From Anisakis pegreffii (taxonomy: Eukaryota > Nematoda > Chromadorea > Rhabditida > Anisakidae), in the NCBI GenBank assembly GCA_035041965.1, contig JAPYMA010001661.1:62001-126000 (forward strand): a stretch of DNA of 64,000 nucleotides, in the 5' to 3' direction. The notes beneath the pieces are model-generated. The model did not search any database, was not told the DNA's origin, and was given only the letters and a program-made list of their open reading frames with translations. Below are positions 14,101 to 26,100 of the stretch, piece by piece; positions within the stretch are counted from its first letter, which is position 1, and each line of letters begins with the position of its first letter. The translations under genes were made by a program, and so were the position numbers.

Positions 14101-17100
14101 TTCATTTCGAGTGAAATGCAACTGAAATCGTCAAATACAATCGATTTTGAAAGTGTTGTTTTGTGCTGGAGTGACAGTGAGTTTGGAAATACAATACTAT
14201 GGTACAGGAGGTTTGGATGGATGAAAACCCCGTCTGAAGAATTTTCCAGATGGTCTTTTTTCTGTTGCAGATGAACGTTTTTGGATGAATACAAAAATAC
14301 ATTAGATCAACGTTTTCCCCTGCATTTTCTTCTGTTACTTCCGGTCGGCTGAAATTACAAATTACTCCACTTGGAGTTCAGATTTGGATTCCCTCTCCAT
14401 GAAGAGATTTCCAAGGTACATTGACGTTAAAATACTTTAGTTAAAAGCCGTAAAAGTTTCGTTTTGTTGAAGAGGAGGAACATCTACTCTAAAGAAAGGT
14501 AGATATAACAAGGAATGAATAGATCCGTGATGAGGAGGACTGTGAATTTCCCTTTGCTTTTCTTTGAAAGGGAATCTTATATGATATATAAAGTGTGGCT
14601 TTAAGAAATGCATTGAAAGAATGAGATGAAGAATCGGATGACGATGTGAATCAAGTGAGCATTGATTGCTTGTAAAACTGACTTCTCATCCGTCAAGTCG
14701 AATGAAGAAAAACAGAAATTTAGATGAAATTCAATGAACGAACTCCTCACCACAAGCTATTTCACCCTCATCTGAACCATCACCACAGTCGTCATCTCCA
14801 TCGCACAAATAACGACGTCCAATACATTTCTTATTGCGTAAACATTCGAATTCTGAATCCAAACATCGAAAACTATTCTTTGGATCACCTTAAATGTTCA
14901 CTGTCTAAACAATAGCCCAATGCCACTACATCTGAATATAATGATATCAATTTCAAAAGATCTGACCGTGCAAATTTGGTGCCAAAAAATATGCACAATG
15001 ATGTTCAGTACAGTATGCGTTCAGATATTTAAAAGATTTTGTGGAAAAAAAAGTATTTTTTGAAGGTCATCAAAACAAATGTGTTTATCATTTAGTGGAT
15101 CGGTTTGAAGAATGGAACAGAATATGATGAACGCACTGATGCATTTGGTTTTATCATTCGGATCTATATGAAAGCCATCAGCACAAGCACACTTCACTTG
15201 TTCACATCCAATCGTACCTCTACAGGCAAATGCAAAACAAAATTGCTCACAACCACCATTCAGTTTGGAACATGCCGTTGTCTCTATAAATTGTAAAATT
15301 AATTTAAGTTTGATTGCAGCATGCATGATTGATTACTATCGCTATTATTACGAAAAGAAAACGTTTAAAGAAAAAGAATGAGATCCATTCAATTTATCGA
15401 TGTCAATTAGAATGAAGATACTCGTGCGAGCGGATCAATGAACGCAAATGAATAGAGCACTGGCATACAACTTCGGTATAATGAATATCTTGATAACACA
15501 AATTAATTAACGAACCAGTATGTGATTTCGGATCAAAAACGTGCAACTCGAATAATGAAGACTTATCACTGTAAACAATTTGGCTTTTTCCAATAAGACC
15601 CTTCTGATCTACTCGAATTCGTTTTATCTCTGAATCCAAAAATTCACTCCAAAACACAAATGGGCCATAGATGGCTAATCCATACGGATGGTTTAATGCA
15701 GTTCCATCAATGATTACCTTGAAAAACACACTATCAAAATGCATCATATCTACGTTTTATAAATACGATTCCAAAATGACATATTCTCGAATAACAAATG
15801 AAAAAAAAAGTTATATGTTATAATGTGCAGTACTTGACGATCTGAGCCGTTGAAGTGAATTCTTTCGATTCGATCGTAGTATGCATCACACCAATACAGC
15901 CATTCATGCTGTAGATCGATTGCAAGTCCATTCGGCCAATGAATATCATTACTAACAACAACCTTTCGCTCTGAACCATCCAATTTGGTTCGTTCAATTT
16001 TAGCACCAGCTCCTCGACCCCTTATTGATGGAGCATCCATCCAATCAGCGAAGAACAAATAGCTGAAATTCAAAGTACTTGACATGATGGATCGCACAAA
16101 ACAATTCTATGATAGCTGCGATAACACTGATGTTCAATGCACTCGAATATATTTACATATGCATGATGACAACGCCAGAGAATGATTCCCTCGCCTTGTT
16201 TGAAAGGGGAAACCGTGATCATACAATGAATGAAGTTAAATTAAGATCCGCAAATAAACGGGACGAATTGATTTGGAACTGTGATCGATCAGTACTAATT
16301 TGAATTGAATTGAATACGATTTATTTATTAATAAACTAATAGTGAGCATACGCCTTTAGTGGATTCACGACCATTCCGCGTGGATTTGAAACATTCCCTT
16401 CAACGATAACTTTTAACAGATTCGGTTTTTGCATATTCACAACTGTTATACGACGATGACCTCGATCCGAAATATACATATTGCCACTCGCCCAATCAAT
16501 TGCAAGCCCTTCACAGTCACTTATACCTTAAAATGATCATAAGCTGCACTTGAGATATGCAATGCAGAACGCTATAGAAGTAACATTTATGGAAATAATA
16601 TAAAACGACAGGAAAAGAAGTTTAAAAAAAGTATGGGATACGAGTCAGTTTTTGAAGTCATGTCACTGAAATAATCTGATATGGGTTGCTGCCTCTTCCG
16701 TAAAGGAAACAGAGCTGAGGTGTTCCTCGCGTTCAGGTTGAAGCTTCACTCGCAACTGACGCTCCATAATGAAGGTAGCATCACTAGTTGGATTTGGATT
16801 CGCATAATTACTATCTATTTGACAGGCTTCCTCTTTTCACTATTCGAGGAGGTTACAGAGTCACCTGCACGGACTCTACGGGCGTGGGAGTTTCCTCGAG
16901 AATGGAGTCCTCTGCGAAGGGTACCCCTGTGACAAGCCCCTGCAGGGTTCCGGTACGGGAACTCGCAAATGCGCCTATGAAGAGGGAGACTTGTTCAAAT
17001 TTCAAATATTTGGCATAGCCTTAGGATCTCGAAGCATTAACAGCTATTTCAGTGAGATGAGAGCTAACTATAGGCTTAATTCCTATTTATTAGAAGATGT

Positions 17101-20100
17101 AAGAAATTTTGAGTGAAGAAGAATTAACAGGGATTTCGAGGGAACTGAATTTTTCGATGTCGCTCAGACATGAAATAACTCTTAATATCAGCAACGAAAG
17201 CAACCAACCGCTATCGATGAACATTTCGATATCCGTTCCGAACATTTGACGTTTATTTATTGTGAAATTAGACGTATCACTGAAGTAAATTGCTTTGTTG
17301 TGAACATCAACTGCTAACGCTGTTAAACGCTTTATTTTACGTATTGGACGCATACCTTCAATTAATTGCATACCATTTCGCATCTTTTTTCAAACTGATG
17401 ATCCCATCATCACTGATCAACAACTCAAACGAACTGATCAACATATAACAACTATGATATGACGCAACTTTTATAGACTCGTTCACATCATGCAAGAAAC
17501 ATAATCTGGATTATTTCTGATATACTGATCCATGCAGTGCGTTTCTCACCAGTTTCCTATCGTAACCATCGTTCAAAAAACGAAGACCGATGTAACAATA
17601 ACATGCGATTCTTGAGTTGCAATTATCAAAAAATTTCTTTCGAAGATTAGCGATTATTCAAATTTGATTATCAAGAACCTACCAACAGCCTTCACCAAGG
17701 ATGCATTGTGCTGATTCATCGCCTCTTTGGTGGGCGGAAATGAATGTTCCTCAGATGTTATTGAGGCGATCGACAACGCAGCAATACTACCCGGTCTTGT
17801 ACGTCCAAAAATGAGCGATGGCTGATCACTTGAAATACAGGATGATTACCATCATTACATTACTAACGCTCTTCCACAATTCAATCGCAAATTCTTTTAT
17901 AGAGTCATAATCACTGGTAGTCACTTCAAGCAAAAACGTTCTCACCGATTCCATCATTTTGACTGATCAATTCTAAAACGCCAAGTATCACGAATAAATG
18001 GAATCGCTGTTCGTTACCACGCTACTATTCAGTCAAATGATTGAAACAGATCAATAACCTCTTAACGGCATCATCACACCTTTTACCGTCAACCAGACGA
18101 TTACCCTCTTCACAAACACATTTAGCTACACCTCTTGTGATGTTCCGAGACTGTTCTGAATCCCAGGATAATTCGTACGAAACCAAACACAAATGTTCAC
18201 AATCACCGTTATTCTGCGTGCATGGATGTGCTGCTGAAGACAATTAAATACACAATCACTTGGATGGAGCATCAGCTATATAAACCATGATAATAACTAG
18301 ATGCATGCAAATATAGCACATATCGTGAACACTTCTCATTTTGAAAACAATGAATCGAACGCAATGATTTGAATAATACACGCAAAACGCACTATATGGT
18401 TGACTGGACCTATGAAAGAGGAGAATATTTTCAATTTTTGACAATCCAGGACTATCGCTGAAGAGTTGAGGCGTTTGCTCCAAGCCAGTGAGTACATCGA
18501 ATTGCATCAATGACTGAGTACTGGATGCAGCATAAAGTGAACGCTCAAAATGGAACAATCCCACGATATTTTTAACCTTAAGAAATAATAATAATACAAA
18601 AATTACGCACTCAAATGATTGAGCAGCTTTCATCTGAATTGAAAATTTCTACAAAATACGATTCAAAAAGATTACTCAAAATCGCTCGAAACTTACCTTT
18701 TTTAGATATGGTAAGATAGATTTTAAAATATGCATCAAACAAATCAAAGTATTCCACACTATCTATCATTTTTCGAGATCATTACTGCGATAGAACAATG
18801 TAATGTTAATGAAATAAACGACGACAAACCAAACTGCCAGCTGCCAATTCACGTTTTTTGAATCTTCCATCGTAGTCAATGGCACTCAAATATTCCAGGT
18901 ATTCGTCTGCCCAATACACCGTCCTTGAGAAAGGGTCAACCACAACACCTTCAAACATATTTATCAAATTCATCCATAGTAAGATAAAGTTGACTTTTGA
19001 TAATGCGTTATTTTATCACATTTATCACATGAACAGTATTCTTATTGATTCATTGCTTTTTCTGAACCCGAACTGTGAATATCTGACTGCTTGAACAAGA
19101 GTGAGCTTTAAAATAAGTGATAGTATGAGAAATAATGCGACACGACGTTTTCTCGTCGCCCATTCAAACGTAGGCTTAGGTATAGATACCCAGACTTTTG
19201 AAATCTTTCACCCTGAGCTTTTTGATTCCATTCAAAAGGCTCCTTAAGCACTGCAACAATCATGGGAAAAATTTTGCGTGAGTGAAAGCTGGATATTATG
19301 TAGTTTTGTTACCGGCTGAGACATAAAAGTTCTTTTGCGGATAACGATCTTACCGAGCGGATATATAATTCGGCTATCAACAAGAGAGATCAACTGACTA
19401 CCATCGAGGTTGATCCGCCATAAGCCACTTCCTGAGCCGAAATCCGTAATGAACGCATAACTGCAAGCAATCGTACAGACACAGTTCAACTGATCTGACT
19501 GTCAACCACGGGGTGCCAGAGAACATTTCATTATTTATAGAACAAAGTTACCCTCTTTAATATTCAAGATATTTCAGGTTTAAAAAAAAACAAATACTTT
19601 ATTGCTCAGCGCAGTAGTCCTATTCAAGTGTGATGTGGAAATTGGGGAATTTCGGGGGCCCCGTCCCCGAATGCCCGTTCCCGACTTCTTTCGAGCCGAC
19701 TGCATTTTCGGGGTCCCAGCCTGGAAAATTTCGTCCCCGATTGTCCCCGTCCCAAACTTTTCCAGAAGCTGCACAGTGATACATAATACTTATAACGATG
19801 AACAATAAAACTTTTATTTAAGTGACTCTCTGATCACCTTCCATATTCCTGAGATTCACAGACCAATGATTGAGTGAGGTTCCACAAAAAACAACTTGCG
19901 ATCTTAATTGAACTTAAGGATATTTCGAGAGGTGCACAGTGACATGCAATATGCCCGCATAGATGAATTTAGTAGAAAACTGCACGAGTAGAGCGTGTAT
20001 TCTCTTTTGTTTTTTGTCAAGGAAATGTGGTTGCACTCTTTATTTTCTGACGTGGTTGAATAAAATACTGTTGATGGAACTGCATTGTAGCCTCGCAATT

Positions 20101-23100
20101 ATCGCTGTTCTAACCTAATGATTGCTTATTTGAATGCTTTTCTATCAAAAAATACTCTTCTCAATGTCCTGCTGATTCAAGTTCAAAAGTTCCATTTTCG
20201 AGGAAATTCGGGGATCGGGGACGAAATCTTCAAAATTCCCCGCTCTCGAATCACCGTCCCTGACTTTTTTTTTTAAGCTGACCGCATTTTCGGCGTTCCC
20301 AACTGCAAAATTCCGTCCATGATTTTTCACGTTTCCTGCTTTTTTCCGTCCGCACACTAGCGATAACTGCGAAGCTACAATGACCTATTCAATATGATCC
20401 ATTCATAGCGTGCGTCATTACTCATTACGGAAAAACAATATCAACACGTTTAGACTGCCCTCTATTCACTCAATTCCGTGCGTGCCATTAGTTAAAAACA
20501 ACTACGTGCGCAAGATCACCATTGAATTTTAAACTATTGGCTATGGATTACTTCCATCTGTAATGTCGCTCGAGCCTGCTGAAGCCACTAACGCTACAAA
20601 TGTGAGTAGCACAATCACGGTTACATACCTGACGGTCCTGATAGTTACAGACATCCCTGATAAGATTATCGTGATTGATTTCAACATCCAAATTACAGCT
20701 AGGGAAGTCAGTCATCTTTTTTTTGCATTAAAAAGAGTAAGATCCCCATGAATTTTGATGCTTTTCGATGATCTTCTTCCTTTTCAATAACACCGGCAAG
20801 AGATCTTATTGAATTGCGAATAAATTAAGTTCATAAAACGAGGTTTGAGAGCAAAACTTTAAAGCAACATTGATAATCGTTAATGGACATTTCCAGAGAT
20901 GAGCAATAGTGCGCTATTTCGTTATTAGTGGAATAGCGGAATAGCAATAGCGTATAGCGCGCTATCGTGTTCAAATAGCGGCATTTTATAAAGAAAACAG
21001 CTCATTCATTGTAAAATTGTTTGTCAGTTTGGCTTCAGTTATTTTCTCCAAAACTTCAGAAATTAAGCAGGTTAATAAGGTGGGATGGTAGTTTTGTGGA
21101 TTCCTTTACAACCTTTTCAGCGTATAAGTTTGATTTTCATCTCAAGACTGAGTTATGCGATGCGATGCGATAAGATCCAAACAATTCAGAATTTCAGCCG
21201 AAATGCTCAGCATGCTAATATTCTTAAAGGAGAATGAGAAAGTATAGTTTAAGCTGTTGCCAATTGACTGTTTTTCATCTTTGAATTTTGCTGTCGTCGT
21301 TTGGTTATTTTCTTATGGTCCGAGTTTATTGTATTATTAACTGGAGCTCGTCGTTGGAATGAACATTCGAACTGTGATTGGATAAACAAATTTGATCCGT
21401 TCGGAAGAGCACAAGTAGAGTGGATTGGAACTTAGTGCTGCGTTACAACGCAAACGTGTACTTAATGTTGAGAACGATATGCATTCAATTGTAGACGAAA
21501 AGTTTGTGGAAGTCGCTAAACACGCGGAAAAGTAGCTCGCTTAAGCGCTGACCAAAGATACTAACCGACGCTATCGCTGGAAAATTCCGTTATTTGAACA
21601 CAATAGCGCGCTATCGCTGAATCGCTGATAGCGGATCAGCGTATAGTACCCTCTCTGATTTTTACAGATTATTAAAAAGAAATAATACGAATAATTTTTT
21701 CGGTCGCCTTTACCTTAATTCTCAAATAAACTATTGAAGTAACAGTATGAAGGCAATGAAAAATTTTTCTGCAATGTGGGGCATTGAAAAGGTTAGAAAG
21801 TACTCGATTAAATGATATCCGAAAAATGTTTAAATTTTAGATGAACTTGAGAGTACTGACAGTGGTTGATTAATAAATTTTTATAAAACAGCATCGAATG
21901 AAAATAATGGCGATCTGATAGGAAATCATTCAATTGCCAATTACAGTCCACTTTCAAATTCACTTTCTAGTGACCTTGAAGCTTTGACCAATGGCGTTAA
22001 CAGTAACGATACTTAGGTAACGATGTGAAGAAATAGAAGTGTAGTTTGGAGAAATTATTTGAAAAAAAAATCGAATAATTTCAGTCAAACTGATGAGTTT
22101 CTGTTGAATTCTATTCAATTGATCAATGAACAAATTAGGATGCTTCTAGATAGACTGAGGAGCATAGTGTATCATTTCGGCTTCTAGATAGATTGAGGAG
22201 CATAGTGTATCATTTCGGCTTCTAGATAGATTGAGGAGCATAGTGTATCATTTCGTTAATCCCTCTTCATCATTTCTGGAGATAATCATTTTTATCCTCA
22301 TTTTCATTCACTGAATGAAAGAATCGCTTTCTTTCCGTACACTTTTAGAATGCATTAAATTTTGTTAGGAAAGAATATCGATTATAAAACATTTCCTCGC
22401 TTTGATTCAACGACGCGAATAGATAGAATGCACTCACTCGCTTGTAAGTTAAAGGGAAGAATAGAAGAAAGACGAATGAAATTGAATACGGACCATGATA
22501 TGGTAGCATTAATGTCAATCACTGATAGATACAATGATACACCAGTACTGTAAGTCTTGGAGTGAATATCAACCGTCGTAACTGTTTATCATAATGAAAC
22601 AACATTCGAATAGGTAATTAGATACAAGCCGAATCATAGCCTGCCACAGGCTCGATAATATCAGAGATATTGATGTGATTAAGATTACGGATAGATCAAT
22701 TCTTTTCGATTGTAACGTTGTACGCTTATCAGGTCAGTTTTGTTTCATGTGCATGAAAAAACTTTGCAAGAGCACTGATAAAGGTAGGTGTTCATTAAAA
22801 GATGCACAAAGTATGGGTGATAGAAGCGTTTATGAATTGAAAAAATTCATCGGAACCCTCATTCCTATCGGTTTCTACAAGTCGAAATGATATAACTAAG
22901 GGGTGACAGCGATTGTTGCACAATTTTCAACATATTGTTTCCAAACAATACTGCAATTCGACGGTGAGGAAACGAGGCGATGGAATGGTCAAATAATTTG
23001 CAGCCAAATAGGAACATATTAGAGCTTGAGAGGAACTAAAAGCGATGTTCCGTACGTCCAACAGTAAACACAGGCCATCAAACATATAGGCAGTGTTGGG

Positions 23101-26100
23101 CAATAGCGCGCTATTCCGCTAGTCCGCTAATAGCGAATAGCGGAATAGCGGAATAGCGATATCGGAAGTTCAAGTGAATAGCGGAATAGCGATAGCGGGA
23201 ACGGCGCTATCGCTGTTCGATAGCGAGCAACCTCCGCTATATTCCGCTATCTTCCGCTATCAGTTTATTTACAGTACAGAATCTGTTACAACAACAAGCA
23301 ATCATGACTTCTTCGGCGTTATATCAACGCCTGTCGACAAATCGCACGAAAAGTCCTTGAAAAAGAGAGCAAAAAAGATCGCTGAAGAATGGTTAGATGG
23401 AGAACTCGAAAATAGTCTGGGGGATGCAACTTTTATGAATGACACGTGCTTCGTTAAACTGTTTATCAGGTCCACATATTGTTGGTCATACTTGTTTTAG
23501 CTACTTTATAATGTTTTCCATGCTTGTTTTAACAATACTTGTTCATCACCTATTGTTTCTACTTCAGATATTAATACCTCTAGCATGACTTCAAGTAGTT
23601 AAAAATTTTCAGATATAACACAGCCATGCCTTCTGGGGCACCAGTGGAGCGCATGTTTTCGCTAGGAAAGGATATCATGCGAGCGAAGCGGTCGAGAATT
23701 TCCGATAGATTATTCAATATGTTGATGTTTATCAAAGGAAACGAGAAATTATGAGCATTTTGGGCGCTGTTTTGATGATGTTTTCGCTGTTGAACTGTTG
23801 TGTTTCATGCTGTTGTGTTTCTGTTGTTGTTTTTTTATAACATGCTGTCGACCAAATTTAATGATATGACATTCGACTCACTGATTGTGAGGTAGTTTTC
23901 GAAAGTGGCACTTTAGGAAGGAGAGGATTTTTGGTGATGATACTTCAGGAAAAAGGGGATCTTTTTGTGACAATACCCTACGAAGAACATTTTTTGATGA
24001 TAATACTGTTGCGGTTTTTTGTTATGTTCCTGTTGTTTCTTCATAATGTGCTGTTGACAAAATTTATTGATATAATATTCGATGTGCTAATATAGTTTAT
24101 GTGTGTCTGTTATTGTTGTTTTTATATAACATGCTGTTGACCAAATTTATTGATATAATATTCGGTGTGCTGATATAGTTTGTATGTTTCTGTTGTTGTC
24201 GTTTTTTCACAATATGTTGTTAACCAAACCTATTGATATGACATTCGGTTCACTGACATAGTTTTCGAAAGTGACTGATAAACTTTCGATGATGTTTTTG
24301 CTGTTAAGATGTTTTGTTGTGGCCTTTTTTAATGATGCTGTTGTTGTTTTAATGTTGTTTGTGTTCTATTGTTTTAAATTTTTTTAATGTTTAAATATGT
24401 CCTATTGTCATAAAATAAAATTTATTTTCTCGTGAAAGTCTACTTCCGTAATGTTTCTCACATTTAATTCAAAAATGCGTGTTGATTAATGAAAGTTTTG
24501 AATCATTTAGTGGTGTAATGAGGTTTTTAAAGTAGGCGATAGCGATAGCGATAGCGGTAGCGGTAGCGGTAGCGATAGCGCTCCGCTATCGATTCGGTAG
24601 GTAATAGCGATAGCGGTAGCGGACCAGCGGAAGTCTTTTCGATAGCGGAATAGCGATAGCGCGCTATCGTTCTTCGATAGCGCGCCCAACACTGCATATA
24701 GGGTCACTAGTGTCAAAAAAAACGCTCTCGCTGAACACAACGTTACTACAGATCGAAAATGCATGCGGCAATTTTAAAAATGTTCCAGTAATACAATTCG
24801 GGAAGATTGTTAATGATTTTATTGCGTACGCTCTCAAAATTTTTATGGTTTTGTTGCTATTACTTTCTGTTTCCTTTTTAAAGTTGGGCTTTGATTTTTT
24901 AGTTGTGAATAAGTATACACAGTGAAAATGCTTTGTCACAGCTTTGCATTCGTTTAATTTGCTCATACTGCCACAGTTATTTGTTCCGAGCGACTTCTGA
25001 AACGTTTAGATGAGTTATTTAGAATTATTTAGATGAGTTATAGATGAGTTATCTCAAACGTTTATACCTTTAGATGAGTTATTACAACAGTTACCTGTCA
25101 TTGTTGTTTTTCAGGTTTACAAATGTCTTCATTTCGATAGAGTTGTGGCCTCTGGCTGTTGCAAAACTTTCGCGCGAGGAGAAATGCAAGAAATTCTTTC
25201 GGAGAAATAATTCTCCCGATTTTTTTTCGATTAAGGCTAAGAAATGAGTAAAGCCGCAAAACCTCTGTTCTTCGCCATCAACACTCAGAAAATAACGACG
25301 GATTAATTACTCTCATCGCAACTATCTGGACGAATGGTCGTGCGAGAGAGCATATTATGGATGAAAGAATAAAAAAATGCCTTCACAAGTGAAGAGAATA
25401 TGCACAAAGTGGTTGCAGGGATGACGAGAAAATGAAAATAACCACATGCGGCAATTAACAATCGAGTGAAATGGAATGGCACGACAGCATATTACAGATT
25501 GAACATTCAAAAGACGATTATTACTGTGATGATGCGTTAAGTTGTGCAGATGAATTTTTGATAAAAATAAAATAAATCTGATACAAATTTTACAGATGAT
25601 AGTTTAATGGTCACTGATGAGCATGAATATGAGAAACAATTTGGAAATATACTGCCCTAAAGGTAAATGAAATGCCCCAGCTGTCACACATGAAGATGCG
25701 TATATCGACTTGTATCAAACCCAATGATCTTCAAGTGACAGAATGAATGAACCAATGGAGGAGTAACAAAAAACTGTCTGGATAAACGAATCTAAAAAAA
25801 TATACCCAGCTGCAGAATCGACTGCAATTGATGACGGCTTCACAATTTTTCCGCTGTTCAACGTAATGCAACGATCAAATTCTGAATTGCACACGAAAAT
25901 GCTTGAATACAGATTATCAGCCATATACCAATTACGTCCAATCCAATCAAAACACATTGCTTTAACACCTTCAATTTTTTGGTCGAATTTATTGTATTCA
26001 ATTTACGTGATGAATGCATTTATAGAAAAAGGCATCTTCCCAAGTCATCACGACATTTTTACAATCAGTGATTAAACATATCAGCGATAATCAGTGATGT

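Larger units (their letters stand above)
23083..24702 (+). mobile_element. hAT-type DNA transposon, internally deleted, with perfect 8-bp target duplication
   Basis: The element spans 23091-24694 (1604 bp). It is flanked by the direct repeat CATATAGG at 23083-23090 and 24695-24702, the 8-bp target duplication typical of hAT transposons. Its ends are inverted repeats CAGTGTTGGGC. Inside each end lie arrays of (A/T)TAGCG-type hexamers in both orientations (about 23101-23265 and 24535-24690), probably subterminal transposase-binding sites (inference from other hAT elements). Between them are two exons encoding the end of a hAT transposase. The N-terminal BED finger and catalytic RNase-H-like part are absent, so the copy is presumably non-autonomous. 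The perfect duplication suggests a fairly recent insertion. Confidence 0.9.
19461..25805 (-). other. LRP intron 9 (6.3 kb), transposon-rich
   Basis: This intron separates propeller-1 exons 9 (ends 25806) and 10 (starts 19460). It is about ten times longer than typical introns of the gene. It contains a diverged pair of GC-rich repeats, two related hAT-type elements, a 38-bp triplication and a short TTTAGATGAGTTAT repeat at about 25008-25083. Its size is explained mainly by insertions. Confidence 0.7.

Noticed and set aside
24507..24764. Minus-strand frame with [12 protein letters not shown]
   Set aside because: It is only the translation of the hexamer array at the right end of the hAT element.
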